64,000 nt of DNA from Lachnospiraceae bacterium (GTDB taxonomy: Bacteria; Bacillota; Clostridia; Lachnospirales; Lachnospiraceae): NCBI GenBank assembly GCA_024698715.1, contig JAILRA010000100.1:1-64000 (forward strand), given 5' to 3'. The notes under the pieces were generated by a model, which saw only the letters and a program-made list of their open reading frames with translations, had not been told where the DNA came from and did not search any database. Shown one piece after another: positions 1 to 9,394 of this stretch (the stretch's first letter is position 1; each line of letters begins with the position of its first letter). The position numbers and the translations under genes are program-made.

Positions 1-150
1 CAGAATTCAAAGATCTGGTCCGGTAAGAAAAAATATTACAGTCAGGTAATAGGAGAGTATTCAAAGAAAGCACATGAAAACTTAAAGCAGAGTCAGATCC
101 CCGATACGATGAAGGATCTGGTAAAGAATTATTTCTCCACTCTGAATTAA
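1..150 (+). CDS. C-terminal tail of an unidentified protein (5' truncated)
   Basis: The first frame is open from base 1 to the TAA at 148-150 and encodes 49 residues, a basic and polar tail ending in YFSTLN. The start lies outside the window. It runs in the same direction as the MoxR gene, 52 bases upstream, so it probably belongs to the same operon. MoxR clusters often carry a large membrane or VWA-type protein at this place, but the visible tail is too short to name a family. I cannot tell its function. Confidence 0.6.
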   Translation, partial: QNSKIWSGKKKYYSQVIGEYSKKAHENLKQSQIPDTMKDLVKNYFSTLN

Positions 151-202
151 AAATACAGACTTAAGAATAAGAAAAATAAGAGGAATTCGAAAGGAAAGCA
201 AA

Positions 203-1186
203 ATGAACGCAAGCGAACAGGAATTAAAAGCAATGATCGACAAGATGAATGCAGCCGAGGCTGAGATAGGCAAGGCGATCATCGGTCAGAAAGATGTGAT
301 AAGACAGGTCCTTTTGTCTTTGATCTCAGGCGGAAACGTACTTCTCGAAGGTGTTCCAGGTCTTGGAAAAACCCAGCTGGTAAAAGCACTTTCACAGGTG
401 TGCGCACTGGACTTCTCCAGAATTCAGTTCACACCCGATCTTATGCCTGCCGATGTTACCGGTACGGATATCATTGTTAAGAAAGAGGGAAGAAATGAAT
501 TTGAATTTCAGCCCGGTCCTGTTTTTGCCAATCTTCTGCTTGCGGACGAAATAAACCGTGCCACACCCAAAACGCAGTCGGCACTTCTCGAAGCCATGCA
601 GGAACATACCGTAACGGTCGGAAACAACACATATCCTTTGCCTGAACCTTTTATGGTACTGGCAACACAAAACCCCATAGAAAACGAAGGAACATATCCT
701 TTGCCCGAAGCACAGCTTGACCGTTTTCTTTTTAAGATACAGGTTGATTTCCCTACTTTTGCAGAGCTTAAGAAAATAATGGATATCACCATAACAAACA
801 ATCAGACCGTTTTAAACCCTGTTTTAAGCGGTGATGACATTATGAATATAAGACAGTGCATCAATGAGATCCCGATGGCAGAAGAAGTTGAAGCATTTGC
901 GTTAAGACTGGTTATCGGAACACATCCGGAAGTACCCGGTGCAAACGAAATAGCCAAAAAGTATATTTCCTTCGGAGCATCGCCCAGAGCGGCTCAGGCA
1001 ATCTTTAAAACTTCAAAGGCAAAAGCATTGATTGAAGGCAGATACAATGTATCGTTTGCGGATGTCGAAAGCGTAGCGCTTCCGGCACTCAGACACAGGG
1101 TAACTCTTTCATTTGAAGCTCTTGCCGAAGGTATTACCACGGATCAGATCGTAAAGAAGATAGTTGCAAGTATTCCCAGGGAATGA
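203..1186 (+). CDS. MoxR-family AAA+ ATPase
   Basis: A 327-residue AAA+ ATPase of the MoxR family, which are chaperone-like ATPases that work with VWA-domain partners to mature or activate protein complexes. Walker A is GVPGLGKT (residues 50-57) and Walker B is LLLADEINR (111-119); the ATQNP sensor-1 region and the C-terminal lid (ASPRAAQA) follow, and the length is typical. The start has a GAAAGGAAAG ribosome site just upstream. Only three bases separate its stop from the DUF58 gene and two VWA genes follow, the classic MoxR-DUF58-VWA arrangement. By analogy the substrate is an envelope or metal-dependent complex; nothing here identifies it. Confidence 0.93.
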   Translation: MNASEQELKAMIDKMNAAEAEIGKAIIGQKDVIRQVLLSLISGGNVLLEGVPGLGKTQLVKALSQVCALDFSRIQFTPDLMPADVTGTDIIVKKEGRNEFEFQPGPVFANLLLADEINRATPKTQSALLEAMQEHTVTVGNNTYPLPEPFMVLATQNPIENEGTYPLPEAQLDRFLFKIQVDFPTFAELKKIMDITITNNQTVLNPVLSGDDIMNIRQCINEIPMAEEVEAFALRLVIGTHPEVPGANEIAKKYISFGASPRAAQAIFKTSKAKALIEGRYNVSFADVESVALPALRHRVTLSFEALAEGITTDQIVKKIVASIPRE

Positions 1187-1189
1187 TAA

Positions 1190-2059
1190 ATGGAACAGAT
1201 ATTTAACAGCGAATTCTATGAAAAACTTCATACACTCCGAATGAGCCTTGCATTAAATATTGCCAGCGGACAGGCAGGCGGACGAAAGAGTAATTCCAAG
1301 GGAAACAGTGTCGAATTCTCCGACTTTAGAGAGTATATGCTCGGCGATGACATAAGAAGGATTGACTGGAATGCCTACGCACGTTTCGACAAACTTTTCG
1401 TAAAACTCTTCATGGAAGAAAAAGAAGGCGTTTTTCAGATATTTCTTGACTGCAGCGAATCCATGAAATTCGGTGAAAAATCCAAGGAGATCTGTGCGAA
1501 GAGAATAGCGGGAGCTTTAAGTTACATTGTGCTTGAAAACGGAGACAGACTTTATATCAATGCAATGAAAGACAATCACGTGGTAACGGCGGGAAGCTAT
1601 TCCGGAATCCATTCTTTCATCAAATGCATCAAGTTTCTCGAAGAGGCACCGATGGGAGGCTCGAACGATCTGTTTAAGAGCGTAAAGGAAAAAGAGTTCA
1701 AGAACAGGGGACTTTCTTTTCTTATTACCGACGGCTATACGGATGAACTGGATGAAACGATCAAATATCTTAAATTCAAAAAGCAGGATGTAGTTCTTAT
1801 ACATGTTTTATCGGAGGAAGAAACGGAACCGAGATATGAAGGAACTCTCAACCTGATAGATTCCGAACTGATGGGAGATCTGAGAGTCACATTCAATGCA
1901 TCGGCGGTCAAAGCATATCGGGAATCGCTTAATGCATTTTTGACGGAAACGGAGAATATGTGCAGAAAATACGGAGTGATCTACATACGTGTTTCTTCTT
2001 CGGATTCATGTGACAGCCTTTTCTTTTCATCTTTGGCAAAACTTGCCAGAAAGGTTTGA
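1190..2059 (+). CDS. DUF58 family protein of the MoxR cluster
   Basis: A 289-residue soluble protein. The DUF58 signature FREYMLGDDIRRIDW lies at residues 46-60 and is followed by a VWA-like fold in which FLDCSESM sits at the place of a MIDAS loop. DUF58 proteins are constant companions of MoxR ATPases and are thought to be adaptors; no reaction is known. The start codon lies three bases after the moxR stop, so translation is probably coupled. The next gene begins 47 bases downstream. The family assignment is firm and the role is inferred from context. Confidence 0.9.
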   Translation: MEQIFNSEFYEKLHTLRMSLALNIASGQAGGRKSNSKGNSVEFSDFREYMLGDDIRRIDWNAYARFDKLFVKLFMEEKEGVFQIFLDCSESMKFGEKSKEICAKRIAGALSYIVLENGDRLYINAMKDNHVVTAGSYSGIHSFIKCIKFLEEAPMGGSNDLFKSVKEKEFKNRGLSFLITDGYTDELDETIKYLKFKKQDVVLIHVLSEEETEPRYEGTLNLIDSELMGDLRVTFNASAVKAYRESLNAFLTETENMCRKYGVIYIRVSSSDSCDSLFFSSLAKLARKV

Positions 2060-2106
2060 TCGCAAAAGCAATATTGAAGAAATGACCGAAAAGGTTTGGA
2101 TATAAA

Positions 2107-3930
2107 ATGAAATTCACTTATTTATGGCCTCTGGCTTTTGTTCTGCTCGTTCCTGTGATCATCATAATGTATATGATGAAACAGAAGGCGAAGGATCAGA
2201 AAGTGGCTTCTCTCTATCTTTGGAGGGAGATGGTCAAAAATGACAGAGCCAATACACCGTGGGAAAAACTGAAAAAGAACTGGCTGATGATCTTACAGAT
2301 TATAACTCTTCTTGTGCTTATAGCCGCAATTACGAGTCCTTATTTTCTGTCAGGTCTTGTTTCTTCGGGTAAAGCATGCATTGTCATAGACACATCGGCA
2401 AGCATGAATTTTATGTACGATGAAAATCAGACGAGATTTGAAAAGGCCCAGGATGAAGCGATCAGTTATATTAAAAAACTGAGAGTAGGTACTGAGATCT
2501 CACTTGTTACATCCGACAGAAATTCAATCCTTATTTCCGGTAAATCCCAGAATAAGAACGAAGTGATCGATATGATAAAGAAGCTCGAAGTGACCAATTA
2601 TCCGGGTGATGCTTCCGAGGGCGTTCAGATGGCCAAAGCGCTTGCAATGGATTCAAAAGGGCTTCAGACACTCATCATTACGGATTCGAGTGTGGATATA
2701 GAAAATCTTGATGCAATGGTCGTGGATGTATATTCCGATATGGATAATGTTGCCATAGAATATGTCAGCCACGGATATAAGGGAAATGAACTCGATATCC
2801 TTGCAAAAGTCACCAATTTCAGTGATAAAACACTTAAAAGGGACGTGTCGCTTTATCAGGGCGACCAGTTGATCGTTACCAAGGAAGTTGAAATGGAACC
2901 TAAGTCTTCCGAGGTTGTATATTTTGATGATGTCGAACTTGATTCGAATGTATTTTTCGCCCAGCTTTCGGGCAAAGATGCGAACGAGGCCGATAATATC
3001 TGCTATGATGTACTCGCGGACGGAAGCGAAAAAAGAGTTCTTCTGATGACTTCGGCCAATGTTTATCTGGAAAAGGCACTTACGCTCATTCCCGGCATTA
3101 CGGTGACCAAATCCGAAGATATCGAAAATTTGAGCGATTTTGCAAAACAGGAATTCGATCTCTATATTTTTGACGGAATGGTTCCCGAAACTCTTCCAAA
3201 GCAGGGAAATATCATAGTATTCGGTGCACAGTGTGATGAGATTGCCCCGATAAAAGATGTTATTACCGACGGAAGGATAGTCGAAGGAAAGGAATCGCTG
3301 GTTACGAAATATCTTGACGGAATGTCATTCGGTGTTTCCGAGACATATGTCTTTGATGTTCCCGAATATGCCGAGAGTTTCCTCGTTACCGACGGAGTTG
3401 CGGAAGGAACCATTGCGGATCTTGCTTTTATAGGTGAAAAACAGGGCAGAACTTATGCGATGATCGGTTTTAACCTTCACAATTCGGAACTTCCGCTTTA
3501 TATGGAATTTCCGCTTTTGATGTACAATCTCGTCAATGAATGCGTTCACAGCGGAATCGTGTCCGATTATGTGTATAACTGCGGTGATGCGATTGCGGTG
3601 AACGGCAATATGGACGGTGAACTTCCTTCGGTTATCAAACCCGACAACGAAGTGATAAGCCTGTCGGACTACCGTTATAATTTTACCGATACGGAAAAGG
3701 CGGGTGTTTACACCGTATCGCAGATCGTAAAAGACAATGAAGAGACAGGAAATTTTGTTGTAAATTATCCTGTTTCCGAAAGTAAGATAGATGTTCATCC
3801 TTCGCTTCTGGCCACGGACAAAGACAATGTCGTAACCGAAGTAAAAGGTGTATTCAATCTTCGTAATTTTATTATTATCCTGAGTTTGTTATTACTGGCT
3901 CTGGAATGGATATTCAGTCTGAGAAAATAA
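2107..3930 (+). CDS. BatA-like membrane protein with VWA domain
   Basis: A 607-residue protein. The N-terminal BatA-type membrane region has segments at about 6-23 and 58-80. A VWA domain follows with an intact MIDAS DxSxS motif (D95, S97, S99 in IDTSASM). After a long extracytoplasmic beta-rich part, a C-terminal membrane helix (about 583-603) ends in a short basic tail. VWA domains bind divalent metal and mediate protein-protein contacts, here presumably with the MoxR ATPase and DUF58 protein encoded just upstream. The next gene starts 15 bases downstream. Its biological target is unknown. Confidence 0.85.
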   Translation: MKFTYLWPLAFVLLVPVIIIMYMMKQKAKDQKVASLYLWREMVKNDRANTPWEKLKKNWLMILQIITLLVLIAAITSPYFLSGLVSSGKACIVIDTSASMNFMYDENQTRFEKAQDEAISYIKKLRVGTEISLVTSDRNSILISGKSQNKNEVIDMIKKLEVTNYPGDASEGVQMAKALAMDSKGLQTLIITDSSVDIENLDAMVVDVYSDMDNVAIEYVSHGYKGNELDILAKVTNFSDKTLKRDVSLYQGDQLIVTKEVEMEPKSSEVVYFDDVELDSNVFFAQLSGKDANEADNICYDVLADGSEKRVLLMTSANVYLEKALTLIPGITVTKSEDIENLSDFAKQEFDLYIFDGMVPETLPKQGNIIVFGAQCDEIAPIKDVITDGRIVEGKESLVTKYLDGMSFGVSETYVFDVPEYAESFLVTDGVAEGTIADLAFIGEKQGRTYAMIGFNLHNSELPLYMEFPLLMYNLVNECVHSGIVSDYVYNCGDAIAVNGNMDGELPSVIKPDNEVISLSDYRYNFTDTEKAGVYTVSQIVKDNEETGNFVVNYPVSESKIDVHPSLLATDKDNVVTEVKGVFNLRNFIIILSLLLLALEWIFSLRK

Positions 3931-3945
3931 TCAGAGGAAAAATAA

Positions 3946-6900
3946 ATGTCAATATCATTTGAAAATCCGTGGTATCTTTTGCTGATACCCGTTGCGGCGC
4001 TGTTTCTGATCATCACGCAGCGCTTCATGTTTACAAGAGAAAAGGGAAGTAAAATCGGACAGATCGTCGTAAGGTCGATCCTGTTCCTTTCTTTGATACT
4101 GGCTCTGGCAGGATTCGGGATCAAATTCAAGGGAAAGAGTACCACCACCATTTATCTTCTGGATGCTTCGGATTCAGTAAGAGAGAGCCGGAACGATATA
4201 GTATCTTTTGTAAACGAATCTGTTAAGAATAAAAAGAGAAACGATAATGTCGGTGTCATAGCATTTGGTGAAAATACCGGAGTGGAGCAGTTCGTATCCG
4301 ACAATCTCGCTTTTAACAAATTTCAGACGGAAGTAAATACCGGTGCGACCAATCTGGAAGAAGCGGTTAAGATGGCGATCGCACAGCTTCCAAAGGATTC
4401 GGCGGGAAGAATAGTACTCATTACCGACGGTAACGAGAATGAAGGAACGCTAAAAAGTGCTGCGACCGACGTGATAGCGAGCGGATGCGCATTTGAGATA
4501 AAGAAGATCGAAGAAAACATATCCGATGAGGTTTATGTTTCAGATATGTCCATTCCCACTCAGGCGGGGATAGGTGAAAAGTTTAATATTGAAGTTGAAG
4601 TTGAAAGCAATGTGGCTTGTGATGCCACAGTTAAGCTTTATGCCGGAAGAACGCTTAAAGGCCAGCAGGAGATCCATCTTCAGAAAGGTACCAACCAGCT
4701 TATCTTTTCGGATACCCAGTCCGATGAAGGTTTAAAAACATATAAGGTTGTTGTTGAAGCTCAAAAAGATACGGTTTCGGTCAATAACGAATTTTCTTCA
4801 TACACGAATATCGAGACACAGTTACCGCTTCTCATTGTTGAAGGAACCGAAGGAAATGCGAAAAACTTCAAGAAGATCATGGATTCCATAGAAGTGCCTT
4901 ACGATGTGGTTTCGCCCGGAACGGTTCCCAATGACATGCCTTCGCTCATGCAGTATTCGGCAGTGGTCCTTGTGGATGTCTTTGAAGCAGACCTCAGAGA
5001 AGGATTTGTAGATATCCTGAAAGAATATGTAAAAAACAGCGGTGGCGGTCTTATAATGACCGGCGGTTCGTCTTCATATGCACTCGGCGGTTACAGGGAT
5101 ACTCCGCTTGAAGAAATGTCACCGGTATATATGGATATAAACGGTGAGAATGAGGTACCCACAATGGCTATGGCTATGGTTATAGACCATTCGGGTTCAA
5201 TGGATGTTTCCGATAACGGAATAATCACAAACCTGGAACTTGCCAAGCAGTCTGCGGCTGCGGCAGTAGATTACATGCGTCCACAGGATTATGTGGAAGT
5301 TATCGCATTTGATGATGCATATTCGAGAGTTGTTCCCCTGCAGAACGCCGAAGATATCAAGGGTATTCAGCAGATGATCTATGGTATTCCGAGCGGCGGC
5401 GGTACCAGTATCTATCCGGCGCTTGAAGCAGCGGTCAAGGATATAAACAACTGCGATGCTATGATCAAGCATATCATCCTTCTGACCGACGGTGAGGACT
5501 ACAATGACGGATACGATCAGCTTATAAATATAATGAACAATGCGGGAATCACATTGTCCTGCGTTGCAGTGGGAAGCGGATGCAACGATACCCTGCTTGA
5601 AGATCTGGCAACCAAAGGCGGCGGAAGAATATTCTATTCAAACGGAAATACTGACCTGCCCAGGATCTTCGCACAGGAGGTATTCCTTGCTTCCAATACA
5701 TATCTTGTAAACGAAGTTTTTGAACCTGAAGTAACAAGTAACGACAAGATAATCAGAGATGTTGCTTCGGAGGGACTTCCCGAACTTTACGGATATGTTG
5801 CGACGAGCAAAAAGGAACGTTCCATTGAACTGCTTGAATCGTTCCAGCACGATCCCATTCTCGCATACTGGCAATACGGTCTCGGAAAGACGGTAGCATG
5901 GACATCCGATGTTTCGGGTGAGTGGTCTGCCGAGTATTCGCAGTGGGAGAAAACCCCGCTCTTATGGCATAATATAGTTAAACTCGTATCCGAAGACAAT
6001 GGCATGGAAGGTACATATGCCACGGTCGAACAAAACGGAAACAAAGCGACAGTTACATATACTACGGAAGATTATTCCGCGGACACAAAGGTTGTGGCGA
6101 TAGTGTATGATGAAGAAGGCAACCCTTCCGAAGTAGAACTCGATCCCAAGAAACCCGGCGTGTACGAAGCCGAAATCGATACCAAGGATACGGGTATATA
6201 TACCATTAACGTTCAGCAGAAAGACAAGGGCGAAATAGTCAGCTCGATCAATACCGCAGCCATAATGCAGTATTCACTTGAGTACAGATTCTATCCCGAG
6301 AACACTCTGCTGGATGAATTCGCTGCAGGCACGGGCGGAACATTCATCGATAATCCCGAGGATGTATTCAAAATAAGTCCGGAATTTGTTAAAGCCAGAT
6401 TTAATTTATGGCTTCCTTTGCTTATTTTTGCATCTTTGCTCTTCCTTTATGATATAGCAGTCAGAAGATTCCATATCTCGTTTGCATTTGTGGACAAGAT
6501 GGCTGCACAAAGAAATAAGAACAAACAGTTAAATGAAGAGAAGAAGAGAAAGGAAGCTGCTGAGAATATTAAAAAAGAAACAGAAACCGCACCCGATGAA
6601 GAAAAGAGCGATATCTTCGTTTCGGCAACGGCAAATACGGGCAGCAAAAAAGAAACTTCCGCACCTAAAGGAAAAGTCAGACAGTACGTTAAGGAAACTC
6701 CCGCACAGTCTGCAACCGGTTCGAATTCAAGTTCAATTTCTTCACTGAAGAGATCAAATACAGACAGTGAGAAAACATCATCGATCAATAAAACCGAAGA
6801 GAAATCACTGTATTTCGAAAGAAAGGAACAGAACTTCGAAAACACATCATTCGAAATGCCCAAGACCGAACCCAAGCCCAGGACCGATATTAACGCAGCT

Positions 6901-6966
6901 TCAAAAGGCGGCAAGGTTTCGGATGCCGGAGTTAAAACCCGTGTATGGGTAAGAGATGATGATTGA
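3946..6966 (+). CDS. Large membrane protein with two VWA modules and a glutamine-amidotransferase-like domain
   Basis: 1006 residues. Two N-terminal membrane helices (about 8-24 and 41-58) precede a first VWA-type domain with DASDS (D73, S75, S77). A beta-sandwich region and a class-I glutamine-amidotransferase-like domain (about 290-390, containing the glycine-rich SGGGLIMTGG) follow. The second VWA domain has DHSGS (D414, S416, S418). A transmembrane helix at about 821-841 leads to a roughly 165-residue charged, Ser/Lys/Glu-rich, probably disordered tail on the inner side. It is the last gene of the MoxR cluster. The amidotransferase-like domain shows no obvious catalytic cysteine, so it is probably a binding fold. 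Function is inferred only as part of the MoxR complex. Confidence 0.8.
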   Translation: MSISFENPWYLLLIPVAALFLIITQRFMFTREKGSKIGQIVVRSILFLSLILALAGFGIKFKGKSTTTIYLLDASDSVRESRNDIVSFVNESVKNKKRNDNVGVIAFGENTGVEQFVSDNLAFNKFQTEVNTGATNLEEAVKMAIAQLPKDSAGRIVLITDGNENEGTLKSAATDVIASGCAFEIKKIEENISDEVYVSDMSIPTQAGIGEKFNIEVEVESNVACDATVKLYAGRTLKGQQEIHLQKGTNQLIFSDTQSDEGLKTYKVVVEAQKDTVSVNNEFSSYTNIETQLPLLIVEGTEGNAKNFKKIMDSIEVPYDVVSPGTVPNDMPSLMQYSAVVLVDVFEADLREGFVDILKEYVKNSGGGLIMTGGSSSYALGGYRDTPLEEMSPVYMDINGENEVPTMAMAMVIDHSGSMDVSDNGIITNLELAKQSAAAAVDYMRPQDYVEVIAFDDAYSRVVPLQNAEDIKGIQQMIYGIPSGGGTSIYPALEAAVKDINNCDAMIKHIILLTDGEDYNDGYDQLINIMNNAGITLSCVAVGSGCNDTLLEDLATKGGGRIFYSNGNTDLPRIFAQEVFLASNTYLVNEVFEPEVTSNDKIIRDVASEGLPELYGYVATSKKERSIELLESFQHDPILAYWQYGLGKTVAWTSDVSGEWSAEYSQWEKTPLLWHNIVKLVSEDNGMEGTYATVEQNGNKATVTYTTEDYSADTKVVAIVYDEEGNPSEVELDPKKPGVYEAEIDTKDTGIYTINVQQKDKGEIVSSINTAAIMQYSLEYRFYPENTLLDEFAAGTGGTFIDNPEDVFKISPEFVKARFNLWLPLLIFASLLFLYDIAVRRFHISFAFVDKMAAQRNKNKQLNEEKKRKEAAENIKKETETAPDEEKSDIFVSATANTGSKKETSAPKGKVRQYVKETPAQSATGSNSSSISSLKRSNTDSEKTSSINKTEEKSLYFERKEQNFENTSFEMPKTEPKPRTDINAASKGGKVSDAGVKTRVWVRDDD

Positions 6967-6970
6967 CGAT

Positions 6971-6992
6971 AAATCAATTAACAGATTATTTG
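6971..6992 (+). repeat. Short dispersed repeat, copy 1
   Basis: A 22-base stretch just after the stop of the large VWA gene matches the stretch at 16799-16820 after rfbB at 19 of 22 positions (shared core AAATCAATT-A/G-ACAGAT). It could be a chance AT-rich match or a small dispersed element. Confidence 0.3.
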
Positions 6993-7037
6993 TGAAGTGG
7001 AAATGATTTAGATTATTATTCAGATGAGGTAATAAAA

Positions 7038-8141
7038 TTGGTTATTCTTGATAATATCAAAAACGAACTGACGGGACTTAAAGACAGTCTGGAACAGGTT
7101 AAACTCTCCTGTGATATCGAAAGAAAAGAAGAGAGAGTCCTTGAACTTGAAAGAGAAATGCAGGAACCCACATTCTGGAATGATGTGGACCGTGCAAATC
7201 GTCTCAGTACCGAGTGTAAATTGTATAAACAGTCGATCGAGGATGTAACAAATCTGGAAAATCAGTACAGGGATATTCTGGATCTTATCGATATAGCAGC
7301 CGAAGAAGAAGGCATGGAAGATGATATAGTCGAAGAATTCGAAGACTTCAAAGCCAAACTTGAAGATATGAGGATCTCCATGCTCTTATCGGGAGAACAC
7401 GACAAGTGCAATGCCATCTTAAGACTGAACGCAGGTGCCGGCGGAACCGAAAGCTGCGACTGGGTAAGCATTCTTTACAGAATGTATACCAGATGGGCTG
7501 AAAAGAAGGGATTTCAGGTAGAAGTACTCGATTATCTCGAAGGCGATGAAGCAGGGATCAAATCCGTTGCATGGCAGGTAAACGGTCCTAACGCATACGG
7601 ATACCTTAAGAGCGAAAAGGGTGTTCACAGACTTGTCAGAATATCTCCGTTTAACGCTCAGGGTAAAAGACAGACTTCATTCGCTTCTCTGGATGTTATG
7701 CCGGAACTTGCTGACGATAATGAAGTGGAGATCAATCCCGATGATCTGAAGATCGATACCTACCGTTCTTCGGGAGCGGGCGGTCAGCATATCAATAAGA
7801 CATCTTCGGCAGTACGTATCACACACCTTCCTACCGGCGTTGTTGTTCAGTGTCAGAACGAAAGAAGCCAGTTTCAGAATAAAGACAAGGCTATGCAGAT
7901 GTTAAAAGCCAAACTGCTTATTCTGATGGAAGAGGCCAATGCGGCCAAACTGGATGATATCCGTGGAGAAGTGCTTGAAAACGGATTCGGAAGTCAGATA
8001 AGATCCTATGTTCTGCAACCGTATACCATGGTAAAAGATTTAAGAACAAATGAAGAATCGAGCAATGCAAATGCAGTGCTCGACGGTGATCTGGATCCTT
8101 TTATCAATGCTTATCTTAAGTGGAAGAGTCTGGGTAATTAA
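7038..8141 (+). CDS. prfB: Peptide chain release factor 2 (RF2)
   Basis: 367 residues. RF2 recognises UGA and UAA in the ribosomal A site and triggers peptidyl-tRNA hydrolysis. The catalytic GGQ is at 248-250 (SGAGGQHINK) and the stop-codon recognition tripeptide SPF at 203-205. Translation starts at a TTG preceded by GAGGT. Unlike many RF2 genes, which have a programmed +1 frameshift at an in-frame UGA near codon 25, this frame is continuous: codons 23-26 (7104-7115) read CTC TCC TGT GAT, so autoregulation by UGA readthrough is absent. The gene ends four bases into the convergent DUF975 gene. Confidence 0.96.
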   Translation: MVILDNIKNELTGLKDSLEQVKLSCDIERKEERVLELEREMQEPTFWNDVDRANRLSTECKLYKQSIEDVTNLENQYRDILDLIDIAAEEEGMEDDIVEEFEDFKAKLEDMRISMLLSGEHDKCNAILRLNAGAGGTESCDWVSILYRMYTRWAEKKGFQVEVLDYLEGDEAGIKSVAWQVNGPNAYGYLKSEKGVHRLVRISPFNAQGKRQTSFASLDVMPELADDNEVEINPDDLKIDTYRSSGAGGQHINKTSSAVRITHLPTGVVVQCQNERSQFQNKDKAMQMLKAKLLILMEEANAAKLDDIRGEVLENGFGSQIRSYVLQPYTMVKDLRTNEESSNANAVLDGDLDPFINAYLKWKSLGN

Positions 8142-8902
8142 TTAACGGAAGAAGGATATCTTTTCCGGCATTCCTGAAGATATCTTTCGCACAGATCTTC
8201 GTAAAAATACGCGTAAGATGTATATGCGTAGGGAACTACCCATAAAAGACCGACGCCCAAAGACATAAATCCCAGAGCATAAAGGGGAATGAAGGATATT
8301 TTAAGTCTTATGTATTTTAAAAAGTATTTCATTCCCATTAATGAGAGTGACATAAGAAGAACCATCGGGAAGCGCATTCCCGGATAATCACAGATAACGA
8401 AATAAATCTGTGAAAGATAGCACTCTATAAAAAACAGGATGATATTTCCTGCAGTAAGCATTATCAGCCCGACGATCAGACCTGCAACCGTATTTGATGC
8501 AAAGAAGAATGAATAGATCAGATAGGGTAGCTGGAATACAAGCGAAATGACCGTCATAAAAAGAGATGCCGAGATTATTACTTCGGTTGAATGTCTTAAA
8601 CCCGCAAACACATCCATCGGATGTGCTTTTTTTGTTGTAATGAACGAAAGAAAATAACGGCTGATCCCATAGCGGATGATACCCCATAAAGAGTTCACCG
8701 TAAGGAACAGAACGATGTAAAAGACGAAAGAAAAAGTATCTTTTCCGAGAACGCCGAGCTGCATCATTATTTCAAAAGTATTATGCATAAAGAAAAAAAA
8801 GAGTGTTACAAGACATGGTATAAACATGTTTCCCAACAATCTTTCACGGGCGTATCCGCGTATTTCTCTGTTTTTTCTGGGTGAATAATTATTTTCTGAC
8901 AT
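8138..8902 (-). CDS. DUF975 family integral membrane protein
   Basis: 254 residues. The basic N-terminal segment REIRGYARERLLGN is typical of DUF975 proteins, and about six hydrophobic helices follow. The family has no established biochemical role. Its start overlaps the end of the upstream metallopeptidase gene by 14 bases, so the two are probably translated together; its stop overlaps the convergent prfB stop by four bases. No good ribosome site precedes the ATG, which fits translational coupling. Confidence 0.72.
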   Translation of the reverse strand: MSENNYSPRKNREIRGYARERLLGNMFIPCLVTLFFFFMHNTFEIMMQLGVLGKDTFSFVFYIVLFLTVNSLWGIIRYGISRYFLSFITTKKAHPMDVFAGLRHSTEVIISASLFMTVISLVFQLPYLIYSFFFASNTVAGLIVGLIMLTAGNIILFFIECYLSQIYFVICDYPGMRFPMVLLMSLSLMGMKYFLKYIRLKISFIPLYALGFMSLGVGLLWVVPYAYTSYAYFYEDLCERYLQECRKRYPSSVN

Positions 8903-9383
8903 CTATGCTAGAGCCTTTTAAGGCATCCTCCTGAAAAGCTTTAAGTTGTTTCTGATAAGGCTGTTCCTCATCCGAATAAGATATTCTGGTATTTGTAACT
9001 CCACCGCTTACATATACTCTGCCACATTCCGGACATACTGCCGTTTTCAGAGAAACGCTTGCCTGCAGAACTTTTCCGTTATTCTGTGAAGCTTTCGAAT
9101 AAGCATTCGAAACATGCTCCATTTCATGAGCTCTGACTCTCGAAGCAGCAGCCTCGGGAGAGATATGTGCGGCCGATTTGAATGAGACCATCTCATCGGA
9201 ACCGTCTTTGTATTTACGATTCTTACAGGTCTGGCATTCTTCGGATTTTTTTATGTTTCCGGATGATTCAATTTCTCTTTCGTTTCCGTTTACCGTCATT
9301 GAACTGCCGTCCGACGGATTAACGGGATTTAAAACAGAGTAATTGTTAAGACCGAAATTCGGGAAAAAAGAAATACCATTCAT
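8889..9383 (-). CDS. SprA-related putative metallopeptidase
   Basis: 164 residues. A zinc-metallopeptidase HExxH motif is present as RVRAHEMEHVSNA. Two CxxC pairs flank it (CQTC at about 68-71 and CPEC before RVYVSGG), which could bind a structural metal. The order of these elements and the following TNTRISY segment match the SprA-related family of putative metallopeptidases. No signal peptide is visible. It lies 11 bases after a small membrane-protein gene and overlaps the DUF975 gene. The protease assignment rests on the motif alone; no substrate is suggested by the sequence. Confidence 0.7.
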   Translation of the reverse strand: MNGISFFPNFGLNNYSVLNPVNPSDGSSMTVNGNEREIESSGNIKKSEECQTCKNRKYKDGSDEMVSFKSAAHISPEAAASRVRAHEMEHVSNAYSKASQNNGKVLQASVSLKTAVCPECGRVYVSGGVTNTRISYSDEEQPYQKQLKAFQEDALKGSSIDVRK

Positions 9384-9394
9384 ATTTTTTCGCT

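Noticed and set aside
6447-6977. Minus-strand open frame of 176 codons opposite the tail of the large VWA protein
   Set aside because: Mirror of a Ser/Lys/Glu-rich disordered tail; no family pattern.
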